From Ailanthus altissimus (Eukaryota; Streptophyta; Magnoliopsida; Sapindales; Simaroubaceae), in assembly GCA_946807835.1 (NCBI GenBank), contig OX327694.1, positions 3,360,001 to 3,424,000 of the forward strand: 64,000 nt of DNA. The letters run 5' to 3'. The position numbers and the translations under genes were made by a program. Of this stretch, positions 12,931-23,570 are shown one piece after another; the first letter of the stretch is position 1, and each line of letters begins with the position of its first letter. The notes below the pieces were generated by a model. The model searched no databases. It was not told the DNA's origin and worked only from the letters and a program-made list of their open reading frames with translations.

Positions 12931-12942
12931 TGGTATCAGAGC
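12931..12942 (+). other. primer-binding site of copia element 1
   Basis: TGGTATCAGAGC, two bases after the 5' LTR, is complementary to the 3' end of plant initiator Met tRNA. Confidence 0.9.
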
Positions 12943-13058
12943 TTCTGGTTGAATGAGGTTACTATTCATATATACGGTCACTGTTTATACGTACAGATAC
13001 TATTCACGTGAAACAGTGGGAGCCGATCCTAGCAGAAAGCAGTCCATGGTGAAAAGCA

Positions 13059-13661
13059 ATGGCAGCAAAATACGAAGTTGAGAAGTTCAATGGAGGTAAT
13101 TTTACATTGTGAAAAATAAAAATAAAGGCGATTTTAAGGAAAAACAAGTGCTTAGAAGCGATTGATGAAAGGCCCGCTGGTATCACTGATGATATCAAGT
13201 GGAATGAGATTGACGGTAATGCAGTTGCTGATCTGCATCTAGCACTTGCTGATAACGTGCTATCTAGTGTAGCGAAAAAGAAGACAGCAAAAAAGATCTG
13301 GGATACTCTCATAAAACTATATGAGGTCAAATCTTTGCACAACAAGATCTTCTTAAAAAAGAGATTGTATACTCTTCGAATGGCAGAATCCACTTCAGTG
13401 ATAGAGCACATCAACACGTTAAATACTCTATTTTCCCAACTCACTTCTTTGGGGCATAAAATAGAGGCAGGTGCACTTATGGAGATTTTACTTCAAAGCC
13501 TACCAGATTCGTATGATCAACTCATCATCAACTTGACAAATAATATCCTAACGGACTTCTTAGTCTTCGATGATGTTACAGCTGCTGTACTAGGAGAAGA
13601 ACGAAGACGAAAAAATAAAGAAGACAAACAAAAATGTTCGCAGCAAGCAGAAGCTTTATAA
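13059..13661 (+). pseudogene. gag of copia element 1
   Basis: A frame beginning ATGGCAGCAAAATACG reads through a copia gag (UBN2-like) sequence with one TGA at 13110-13112, where relatives usually have tryptophan (FTLW). The recognisable part includes the segment VAKKKTAKKIWDTLIKLYE and the segment LLQSLPDSYDQLI. It then runs out at 13661, and the zinc knuckle continues in another frame from about 13634, so a frameshift lies in the overlap. Confidence 0.85.
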
Positions 13662-16600
13662 TGATGAGAGGTAGATCAACAGAATGTGGCCTCAGTGGGA
13701 GTCAAAATCATGGTAGACCAAAATTCAGAAGTAAGAAGAATGTCAAGTGCTACCATTGTGGCAAGAAAGGTCATCTGAAGAAAGATTGCTGGGGATTAAA
13801 AAAAAGTGCAGAGGACAAACCGCAAGGGAATATTGCAAGCACCTTAGATGATGGTAAAATTTTATACAGCGAGGCAGCAATAGTTGTTGAAAGCAGAAAA
13901 CGATTCTCTGATGTATGGCTCATAGATTCTGGAGCTACATGGCACATTACCTCTAAGAGAGAATGGTTCCATCAATATGAACCTACCTCTAGAGGATCTG
14001 TATATATGGGGAATGATCATGCTTTGAAAATCGCTGAAATAAGATCTATCAAGATGAAGATGTACAATGGTATTGTTCGTATTATCCAGGAGGTGTGACA
14101 TGTGAAAGGCCTCAAGAAGAATCTTTTGTCATTGGGACAATTAGATAACAATGGGTGTAAGACCCAAATTGAAAATGGGATAATGAAAATTCTCAAAGGC
14201 GCGCTTGTAGTAATGAAGGCAGAAAAGGTTGCTGCAAATTTGTACATGCTTAATGGAGAAACACTGCAGGAAGGAGATGCATCTGTTGCATCAACTAGTT
14301 CAGCAGAAGAGTCGACGATAATGTGGCATCGCAAACTGGGCCATATGTCAGAACGAGGTTTGAAGATTCTCTTTGATCAAAATTTACTTCCTGGGCTCAA
14401 ATCGGTTCATTTACCTTTCTGTGAGCACTGTGTCACAAGTAAACAGAACAGATTAAAGTTCAGCATATCCAGTTCTAGAAGTAAAAAAATTCTAGAATTG
14501 ATCCACTCTGATGTTTGGCAAGCACCGTTGATGTCATTAGGAGGAGCGAGATATTTTGTATCATTCATAAATGATTACTCTAGGAGATGTTGGGTGTATC
14601 CAATCAAGAAGAAGTCATATGTGTTTGAAGCTTTCAGAATATTCAGAGCACGGGTAGAACTTGAATCAGAAAAGAAGATCAAGTGTTTGAGGATAGATAA
14701 TGGAGGAGAAAATATTGGTGAGGATTTTATTACATTCTGTCAACAAGAAGGCATCAAGCGGCAATTCAGCACAGCTTACACACCTCAGCAGAATGGAGTA
14801 GCAGAACGGATGAATAGAACCTTGTTGGAGAGAACAAGAGCTATGTTGAGAACTGCAGGTTTAGCCAAGGCATTTTGGGCAGAAGCAGTCAAAATCGCCT
14901 GTTATGTGGTAAATCGATCACCATCAACAACAATCGAGTTGAAGACACCGATGGAGATGTGGATTGAAAAACCAGTTGATTATTCTCACCTTCATACATT
15001 TGAAAGTCCTGTGTACGTGATGTATAATCCCCAAGAAACAACGAAGCTGGATCCAAAATTCAAAAAATATCTTTTCTTGGGATATGCTGATGGAGTCAAG
15101 GGGTATCGCCTGTGGGATCCCACTACCCACAAGGTCGTCATCAGTAGAGATGTGATATTTGCAAAAGATAAACTACAAATGAATGATAAAGATGATAGCA
15201 CAGTAAAGAAAAATTCTGAGACTACAACAGTACAAATGGAAAATAATCAAGTACAAAAAGATTCAGATTCTTCTGAAGCAGCACCAAAGCATGAAGAACA
15301 AGAATCAGTAGAGTCTGAGGCTACAGATGATTGTCGATCAACTCGTGAAAGACGACCACCATCATGGCACTCGGAGTATGTCATGGAGGCTCATGTTGCA
15401 TACTGCCTTCTAACAGAGGATGGAGAGCCAACAACTTTCCAGGAGGCTTATAAAAGTCAAGATGTTTCTCTATGGATGACAGCAATGCAAGAAGAAATTG
15501 AAGCCTTGCATAAAAATAAAACATGGGAGTTGGTTGCACTACCACGAGAAAGAAAAACCATTGGTAACAAATGGGTCTATAAGATCAAACGGGATGGCAA
15601 TGACCAAGTGGAGCGGTATCGTGCGAGATTAGTGATGAAAGGTTATGCTCAGAAAGAAGGTATTGACTTTAATGAGATATTTTTCCCTATAGTTCGACTC
15701 ACGATAGTCAGAATAGTCCTGGCAATGTGTGCTACATTTGACTTACATCTAGAGCAGCTAGATGTAAAGACAGCTTTTCTTCATGGAGATCTTGAAGAAG
15801 AAATTTATATGCTCCAACCAGAAGGTTTTAAAGAAGAAGGAAAAAAGAACTTGGTTTGCAGGTTGAACAAATCTCTGTACGGTCTCAAACAGGCACTGAG
15901 GTGTTGGTACAAGAGATTTGATTCCTATATCATCAGCCTTGGATACAACAGACTTAGTTCAGACTATTGTACATACTACAAAAGGTTTGAATATGATAAT
16001 GATTTCATTATTTTGCTGTTATATGTGGATGACATGTTGGTGGCAGGCCCCAACAAAGATCGAGTCCAAGAATTGAAGGCACAGTTGGCTAGGAAATTTG
16101 ATATGAAGGACTTGGGACCAGCAAACAAGATTCTAGGGATGCAAATTCACCAAGACAGAAATAATAGGAAGATTTGACTTTCTCAGAAGAACTACTTAAA
16201 GAAAATCTTGTGGCGTTTCAACATGCAAGATTGTAAGCCAATTAGTACCACACTCCCTGTTAATTTCAAGTTATCCTCTAAGATATGTCCTAACAAAGAA
16301 GCAGAGAGGAATGAGATGTTTCGAGTACCGTATGCATCAGCAGTGGGAAGTTTAATGTTCGCTATGATTTGTACCAGACCAGACATTGCACAAGCAGTGG
16401 GAGCAGTTAGTAGATATATGGTGAATCCTGGTAGAGAGCATTGGGGTTGTGTCAGGAGGATCTTTAGATACATTAAAGGTACCTCAGATGTTGCTTTATA
16501 TTACGGAGGATCAAATTTTATTGTTAAGAGCTATGTGGATTCAGATTTTGCAGGAGACCTTGATAAAAGAAAATCCACTACTGACTATGTGTTTAAACTT

Positions 16601-16987
16601 GCAGGAGGAGCTGTAAGCTGGGTTTCGAAACTGCAAACTGTTGTGGCATTATCTACTACGGAAGCAGAATACATGGCAGCTACACAAGTTTGCAAGGAAG
16701 TAATTTGGATACAAAGATTACTAGAGGAGCTCGAGCACAAGCAAGAGAAAGTTAAATTATTTTGTGACAGTCAGAGTACCTTGCACATTGCAAAGAATCC
16801 AGCTTTTCATTCAAGAACAAAGCACATAGGTGTTCAATATCACTTTGTTCGTGAAATAGTAGAAGATAGAAGTGTGGATATGAAAAAAATTCATACAGAT
16901 GATAACCTAGTAGATGTGTTGACCAAGCCCACTAATACCAACAAGTTTGTATGGTGTAGATCCTTACATGGCCTAGCAAACACGTAG
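13634..16987 (+). pseudogene. pol region of copia element 1 (zinc knuckle, protease, integrase, RT, RNase H)
   Basis: One frame with two TGA stops (14096-14098 and 16175-16177). Zinc knuckle CYHCGKKGHLKKDC is at about 13748-13789. The protease motif WLIDSGATWH is near 13915. The integrase has the pre-integrase MWHRKLGHMS, LIHSDVW and IDNGGEN segments and the downstream PQQNGVAER glutamate. The reverse transcriptase has LDVKTAFLHG and the catalytic YVDDMLVAG. RNase H has YVDSDFAGD and ALSTTEAEYMA. Domain order and motifs are those of a Ty1/copia polyprotein. The stops make it non-functional. Confidence 0.92.
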
Positions 16988-17064
16988 GCAACATGACTTT
17001 GGTGAAGAAGAAAGAATAATGTGGAACTTGATTGATTCTCAATCAAATCTCCAAGTGAGAGAAT

Positions 17065-17488
17065 TGTTGGTAGCTGGCACCGTGTGCCAGCTACATAATT
17101 GCTAGCACACGGTGCCAACACTTATTTCATGGTGGACAGCCATTTCTTAGCTGTCCACCATGCTAAACTCTCCCATTTATAGGGAGAGTTTAGCAATTCA
17201 TATTTCATTCCAAAAATAAGAAAAAATGAGAGAGAGTTCCAAAAGCTTTGAGAGAGTTTTTAAGTGATTTGAGAGAATTTGGTGTATTGAGATTTTGGGT
17301 TGTAAGGCTAAAACACTACAATACTTGTATTCTCCATTTCTAATAGTAAAAGATTCTTCTATCTTCGCCCGTGGACGTAAGCTAAAAGCCGAACCACGTA
17401 AATTCTTGTGTTTATCTTATTTTATTTTCATTATTTTTCTCAATTTCGCTTTAGCTGCGACCCTACATCACCCCTCAATTTCCTAACA
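17065..17488 (+). repeat. 3' LTR of copia element 1
   Basis: 424 bp. It differs from the 5' LTR by small indels (for example an extra AT-rich insert in the last 80 bp) and scattered substitutions, indicating that some time has passed since insertion. Confidence 0.93.
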
Positions 17489-17738
17489 CTGAGGACAGAG
17501 ACGACAGATCAAGCAGTTTTTCGAAGATCTTGGAGGGCAGAAAGTGTCTTAACACCTCGGGAAGCACGTCAGCTTGTGTCTTCGGCGGTTATGTTGGTGA
17601 TGTTAATGATGGAATATCCTTGGCAATTTTTGTGGTGGTGGGAGTCGTTTTCTCGACAAGACGGTTAACAGGGTGTTTGGATTCTTGGAAAAAGAACGCT
17701 CCCTCTTTCCCTGCTAATCTTCCCCCGAGAAAACTCAT

Positions 17739-18097
17739 TTCTCTATTTGCCCTTCCCCCCGTGTTGTGGGATTAACTGGATTTGATTTGATTCAAGCTGA
17801 ACCTTTTTAAAGTCTTAAGACTATATACATGTTTATAAAACAAATTGAGATTATTTTGTTTGTTTCAAAATCAAGTCTAACTTTTGTTAAAAATTAAAAT
17901 TCTCATTTAAATTGAGAAAGATGCACATCTTGCTATATATATATTTTAAAAAAATTGTGCTTCTCCAATATAAATTTCAAGCCAATATTTATTTGTTCCA
18001 CTTTATATAATTAAAAAAGAATAAAAAGTTTTGAATTAAAAGTTTAAAATATAAAAACATTAGGTGAGTGAAAAAAAAAAGCTATTATTTTAAAATA
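17739..18097. other. 5' flank of the pseudogene, then AT-rich spacer
   Basis: The first part is the former 5' UTR and promoter of the minus-strand pseudogene; the rest is AT-rich with no gene. The last nine bases (18089-18097) are the left target duplication of the next element. Confidence 0.45.
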
Positions 18098-18899
18098 GGG
18101 AGATTACCATTTACCCCCAATATTTTTACTCAATTACGAAAAACTTCCTGATGTTTGAAAATGCTTAAAAACCTTCCTACCGATATCATGGTTCTAATAA
18201 ATTCAATTTTTTTAATAAATTTACTATTTTACCCTCAAAACATAAATGATATAATAAATGACACCATGTTGAATGTTTTACAAGGTCGTCATTCATTAAA
18301 TTAAAATGTTAGTTAATAATAAACATCTCCAAATTTTAAAAAATAAAAACTTTTATCTTTTTATATTAAAACAAGTTAATTATGAAAAAAAAAAGTAAAT
18401 CATTCATAGAATTATTTGATAATACTTAATGAATAAATTTCAACTCTAGATTTTATAAATCTAAAACAAGAAAGAATTCATCATCTAAATAGTTTTTCTT
18501 TTTAATATGTAATTAACAAAAATAAAATTTTCTTTCATCATCACTAGTCTATTGGTATTATTTATTAAGTATTATAAAATAATTTATGAATGATTTACTT
18601 TTTTCATAATTAATTTTTTTAATATAAAAAAATTTAAAAAATTTATATATTTTTTAAATTGAAGATGTTTATTATTAATGAGCACATTAATTTAATGAAT
18701 AATTATCTTGTAGAACATCGAACATGATGTTATTTATTATATAGTTTATGTTTTGAAGGTAAAATAGTAAATTTATCAAAAAAAAAAAGTTGGATTTGAT
18801 AGAATCATCATAAAAGTAGGGAGGTCTTAGACATTTTCAAACATTTTGAGGAGTGTTTGGTAGTTGAGTAAAATCATTGGGGGTAAGTGGCAAACTCTC
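18098..18899. mobile_element. long inverted-repeat (foldback) DNA transposon, Mutator-like by target-site length
   Basis: 802 bp made almost entirely of two inverted arms, about 18098-18432 and 18562-18899. Matching segments include TTACCCCCAAT near the left end and its complement near the right end, TTTACTATTTTACC against GGTAAAATAGTAAA, and AAGTAAATCATTCATA against TATGAATGATTTACTT. The flanks are TTTAAAATA (18089-18097) and TTTAAAATC (18900-18908), a 9-bp duplication with one mismatch. There is no coding capacity. Nine-bp duplications and long terminal inverted repeats are typical of Mutator-like elements. Confidence 0.85.
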
Positions 18900-18908
18900 T
18901 TTAAAATC

Positions 18909-19424
18909 TAATAATGTAAGACAACAAAGTTTTTGACTAAATATTAAAGTTCTTTTTTTTACACTATATCACATCAAACACTTATATATTATATATGTTA
19001 GATCATTAATTAAAATTATATATCACTTACGTGTTTATATACGTTGAAATTATACATTATTTATATATTTTCACAACGAAAAAATAATATATTCTTATTA
19101 GAAAAATTTATAATATTTACATTATTTTGAGCCTCAAATAAATCTAGGGCTCGAATTCGTAATCTTCAATGATGTTACATGTTCTATTATCATAAGACAG
19201 TTGGGTGCAAGAACAAAGTAATTAAAACTACGAGAACTTTTTTTTCCCTCATTTTTCTATAATGATATGGATGGATGTCTTTGATAACTTAGAATCAATC
19301 TAAAAGATTGACCAACTTTACCAAATCGATACTTATTCTTGCACAAAAATGTTTGTTGAATATAAAGCTATAATTGACTATATTTTAGCCAAAATATAAT
19401 TGTCTATATAAGTTATATATATGT
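18909..19424. other. AT-rich spacer
   Basis: No open frame with recognisable content and no repeat structure was seen. Confidence 0.4.
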
Positions 19425-20291
19425 TGTTGGAAAATTGGTGATTTAATAGGTTGGATATGAATTGAGATGAATACTAAAGTGGAGAGTCACAAGAAGTTTA
19501 GAACGTATGGGACACGTATGAAAAAGTTTAGGACGTGTGGGACACGAAGGAGAAAGCGAAACAGGACTCGAAGACCCAAAGGAAACAAAGAAAACACGCG
19601 GGGAGGCCACCAGGGCTAAACGCCGCAGCGGTGGGCGCGATATGGTGAGCGCCACAGCGCCAAACGCGTCAGGATATCCGTTTTTGATCCGGATTTCGAG
19701 TTTTGAAAAATTTTGAACTTCCAAACAAGTGAACTCTTACTCCAACAAGGAATATGGTTAGTAGGCATGAAATATACCCTATATAAACACTTGTAAACCC
19801 TTTAATTAAGATTAAGTATTAAGAGAGACTCTAAGAGAAGGAAAGAACTGGATAGACACTAAGTGCTTGTGTGCGCTAAGGAAGAACTGTCGTTTGGGTG
19901 ATCATTGCTCGTGGTAGAGTAAGGGTTCACTAAACATTAGGTCATTTTAAGGGTTCTTCAATTGAATTTTTCTTGTAAAATCTCTAGGGAGTTAATAAAA
20001 GAGGCTAGGATCCTTGGATCTACCGTGGTAGAGTAAGGGTTTACTAAACATTAGGTCTTTTTGAGGGTTCTTCAATTGAATTTTCCTTGTAAAATCTCTA
20101 GGGAGTTAATAAGAGAGGTTAGGATCCTTGGATCTACCGTGGACATAGGTAATTGGCCAAACTACGTAAGATTATGTTGTATTCTTTTATATTTTGCTTT
20201 GAATTCTTGTTATTTTGCTTGATTAACAGGTTATTCCGTTACGTAAAGAGATTAGGATTTTAGGTTGAACTTGAAGTTTTTCACTTCAACA
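19425..20291 (+). mobile_element. probable solo LTR, copia type
   Basis: A TG...CA block of about 867 bp from TGTTGGAAAATTGG to CACTTCAACA. It has a promoter-like section (CCCTATATAAACACTTG at about 19778) and the phrase GGATCTACCGTGGACATAGG near its right third, both common in copia LTRs. No primer-binding site or coding sequence follows it, so it looks like a solo LTR. A clean target duplication was not found, so the exact ends are uncertain. It contains a tandem duplication (19911-20135). Confidence 0.6.
19911..20135 (+). repeat. tandem duplication of about 112 bp inside the solo LTR
   Basis: The block beginning GTGGTAGAGTAAGGGTT and ending GGATCCTTGGATCTACC occurs twice head to tail (about 19911-20023 and 20024-20135) with few differences. 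Both copies lie in the 3' third of the LTR. Confidence 0.88.
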
Positions 20292-21529
20292 TAACCTCAA
20301 GAGAAAAAAATGGTGTTCCCTCCCTCAACATATATATATATTAAAAATATAAAAAAAAATTATAAAAGCAATTATCATTTTTCCAACTAATATTAAAGCA
20401 TGACACTTCCTTATAATTTTTCTCAGCATTTATGTCTACTTGTACAAATGATTATATGACAATTTATTCAATAATAAAAAGTATAACATATTATGAATGT
20501 GATTGTATTAAGAGACTCAAAATAAGTGTATAACTAAACAAAATTAAACACCTTATTTATTTGGAACTAAAAAAATAAGAGACTAAAATCTTTTGAAATG
20601 AATTAATTAGAGTTTTTATGTATTTTATTATGATGTCATGCACCAAATAACTTGTTTTGTTAAGATTAAAACATGTGCTGATATATTCATCTAAAGTTTT
20701 TTGAATATAAAAGAAAGCTTTTAAAGTTTTGAGAACAAATATTTCTTTTTTCGGTGTAAATTTTACACAATATGAGGGCAATTACTATTTTGAATTGAAA
20801 AAGATTGTATATAGTGAAGTGATACTCCGAGGTCTCACAAAAGCAAACAAGAGTGATTTCTTTCAATTGACTATTCATCTATTGCATTTGCATATAAATA
20901 GGGACAAGAGAGTTCTATGAAAAAATGTTGGTTCAATTCGATGTATCTAAGGGTAAGGGGGAATTAGAATATAGATGTGGGTTAAGTAAATCAATGGATA
21001 TTATGAAATTAATTTGTTATTGATATTTAGAGATGGTTTAAAAAATTAGAATTGATTGAAATGAACCGAGTCAATAAGTTTTTGATTGGTTTTGTTTCGT
21101 TTGGTTTAAGGATCAGTTCTTGATCAATTTTATTTATTTAGAACTAATTGGTTCAATTTTACATTGGTACGATTAAGTTTTAAATTGAAAAACAAATACA
21201 CTAAAAATAAGCTAAAAATTTACACAAATAGCCACTATTTTAAAGGTTATAATTTTTTATAGCAAAAAAGTATTTGGCTAATCTTTATTAGCTAATAAAA
21301 TAATGAATGAACGAAATTGCCATTGTCAATAATATAACTCAAAAACTTATTTTACAATGGATTTAATTTTTTTTATGTTTAGTTTATAAAAATATAAGTA
21401 TAGAAATATATTGATAGTGTATTATGATGAAATAAAGTAGAAATATAATGCGTCAATGAGAAAAATATAGTAAATTGAGGGAAAAAATAAATTCGGGGAC
21501 AGAAAAAAAAAAGTCAAAAATTCACACTT
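20292..21529. other. AT-rich spacer, no gene
   Basis: Mostly A and T with short frames of no recognisable content. Around 21050-21180 there is a loosely repetitive GGTTC/GATTGGTT-rich stretch. Confidence 0.4.
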
Positions 21530-21690
21530 TGCGCCTACCTCGTGCTGTGCCACGCCTTACTCCTTAAGGCCAGGGGCAAAGCCCTTTCTCACGCCTAGCG
21601 TGAGGTACAAGGAGGGGCCGTGTGCCATGCCTTATGCTGCGTGACCGAGCATGCAATCCCTCTTTGAACCTTGCCCAAGGCGCAAGGGAT
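21530..21690. repeat. GC-rich island with GCC/AAGG inverted motifs
   Basis: About 160 bp of markedly higher GC than the surroundings, with words such as CACGCCTTACTCCTTAAGG and CACGCCTAGCGTGAGG that form short palindromes. It looks like part of an unclassified repeat. No coding sequence is seen. Confidence 0.4.
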
Positions 21691-22004
21691 TTTGTGTTTC
21701 TTTTTCTTTTTTATCTTCGATTTTATTCTTGTAGTCTATTTTTTAAATTTTCACTTCTCAATTGGTCTTTTTAGCTTTCAATCTTCAAAATATCAATGCT
21801 CAAATATTCGATCTACTTGTTCTTAAGCTCGGGTTTTTCAAAAGTATTGTTTGAGTGAATTTTGGAGGAAAATAGTGGGAGAGGGACAAAATATGCTTAA
21901 GGGTAAAATAGTTCGAATTTAAACTTTGTAACTATTAAAGATTACATTTCAATTTTGTGGCTATATGTAATACACATGTAATATATATATATTGGTTAGT
22001 GGCA

Positions 22005-22290
22005 TTGAAAAAAGAGAGAGAGAGAAAATAAAAAAGAAATGAAGAGGTGGCCGACATATATATATATATGTCGTTTTGTATTGCTTCATTTGAAAAGAAG
22101 TAATCGAAATCGAGAGAAAAAGAAGCAAAAGAAAACCGAAAGAGAAAGCCGAACAGAAGAAAGAAAAGAAAAGAAAGAAAAGAAAGAAGAAAAAGAAAAG
22201 AAGAAAAGAAAGGAAAAAGAAAAAGAAAGGGAAAGGAAGAAACCGGGAAGAAAGGGAAGGAGAAAGAAAAAAGAAAGAAAAAAAATAAAT
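22005..22290 (+). repeat. purine tract, (GAAA)-rich low-complexity DNA
   Basis: Almost pure A/G on this strand from about 22108 to 22290, preceded by a GA run at 22013-22025 and a TA run near 22057-22070. The lysine/glutamate-rich open frame across it is a composition artefact. Confidence 0.85.
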
Positions 22291-22429
22291 TTTTTTAGGA
22301 AATTAGTTTGGGTAGTCAGAATTATACCCAGTGGTTTAACGGGTAATAGTTTTACGATATTAGAATATTTATATTTTAATATTTATAATACATATCGGTA
22401 CTAATGATGTATATTTACACTTTATGATA

Positions 22430-23570
22430 TAGGAGGTGTGCCGATAGCGGGTAGATCTCAGAATCCAGACCTAGCTCAGGATTAGCATACTTTTGTGAGT
22501 GGATAACTATATATATATATATTATATGTTTTTAATACAACCGATTATGATTAAATTACGCGTTATTAAATTTAATTATAATTTATTTTATATAGAAAAA
22601 TATTTATACTATTTAGTATATTCAGAAATGTTTTAGAATTTATTATAGTACAGTTTATAATTATGTTCAGTACAGAAATAATTATTTCAGAATAATTATG
22701 GTCATGATATTATATTGTAGTAGTTTTTGAACCACCATACGCGTACCCTCCCCTTTAGTGTAGTTGCTCTGCGCATGCGTTAGACCAGTTTAGTTTGCTC
22801 TGCCCGAGCGATGCAGCATTCTGTCGGGTTAGACCAGCTCAGATCCTCCGCTCTGCCTGTGTGTGAGTTACTCCATCAGGTTAGACCAGATTTTTTCCGG
22901 GTGCAAATTTGGTGTGGTTTTCAGTATGTATGTAGTATATGTTTCCAGAGCTATGTTACATATATTCAGCTTGATAATAGATATTATGATAAATTGCACT
23001 TTCAGATTTTCAGATCCCAGTATTATGTAATGATTTCAATTTTACCACAGATTTTATGACGGCTCATACTTTTAGTACAAGTTTATTGAGTAATCAGTAT
23101 ACAGTTTCATGATTATTTTATCGTACAGATTTATACGTGTACAATACATATAAAGTATATGATATTTTCAGATTATGTCCACTCACTGAGCCACAAGCTC
23201 ACCCTTTTTTTCTATTTCCCCTATTTTTTCCAGGTTGTCACAAGAATTGGTGTAGTGTGATACAGTCATCACATTTTGAAGTTGGCCAACGTGCATAGCT
23301 GCATAAATATCTCAGTCTATATATTTGTATATATTTTGTATATTGGATCACATATGTACACTTTTTGTTGAGACAGGTAGCCTCATTGTATAATATGTAT
23401 GAGTAAAGAATATGTTAGTCACATATCATCGCAGGATCTGCCTCGATTCTCGAGGAGGACTCGGGTCGGTAACTGTCACTATAAAAGTATATAAGTTTGA
23501 ATTCGAGTTCGCTCTCTGACTCACCTGTATAACGGTCACATCAAATTGGTTCTTATTGTAGATCCCCTTA
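22430..23570 (+). mobile_element. LTR-like remnant, probably Ty3/gypsy
   Basis: A block with three spaced copies of a roughly 50-bp unit containing GCTCTGC followed by GTTAGACCAG (GTTAGACCAG at about 22779, 22827 and 22880). A promoter-like part and CACTCACTGAGCCACAAGCTC (about 23180) follow, as in several plant gypsy LTRs. The right end carries GACTCGGGTCGGTAACTGTCAC. The borders and a partner LTR were not found, so classification is tentative. Confidence 0.45.

Larger units (their letters stand above)
12524..17488 (+). mobile_element. Ty1/copia LTR retrotransposon, full length but inactive
   Basis: A 4965-bp element flanked by the 5-bp target duplication CTGAG (12519-12523, 17489-17493). 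LTRs are 12524-12928 and 17065-17488, both starting TGTTGG and ending TAACA. The primer-binding site TGGTATCAGAGC (12931-12942) matches initiator Met tRNA, and a purine tract (AAGTGAGAGAAT) precedes the right LTR. Domain order is gag, zinc knuckle, protease, integrase, reverse transcriptase, RNase H, which is the copia order. The pol sequence resembles the Tnt1/Tork type. Several in-frame stops and one frameshift mean it cannot encode a complete polyprotein. It sits inside exon 1 of a minus-strand gene, in the opposite orientation. Confidence 0.95.
10646..17738 (-). pseudogene. gene for a small membrane protein of unknown function, broken by nonsense codons and a copia insertion
   Basis: Exon 1 begins at 17738 and runs to 17489, is interrupted by the copia element, and resumes at 12518, reading on to about 12404. 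Removing the element and one copy of its CTGAG duplication restores one frame. That frame has a TAA (about 17590) after 49 codons and a TAG (about 12509) just past the junction. Exon 2 is 12292-12171 and ends KLKAAAEGLQY; exon 3 is 11534-11443 and encodes a hydrophobic helix (VGKAFAVATAIVFGAASVIFG). Further exons lie around 10931-10860 (GKDLVQPKFEMIREQL) and 10750-10646 (ending KELSRILGAKASN). A very short exon between 11443 and 10931 seems needed but was not located. The exon 1 donor is also out of phase with exon 2 by one base. Codon structure is still good, so decay is recent. Function of the family is unknown. Confidence 0.8.

Noticed and set aside
14924..15201. Minus-strand frames inside copia element 1
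   Set aside because: They are antisense shadows of the polymerase frame.
22039..22404. A 121-codon open frame rich in lysine, arginine and glutamate
   Set aside because: It is a by-product of a purine tract in which stop codons are rare. It has no domain, and the protein is pure low complexity.
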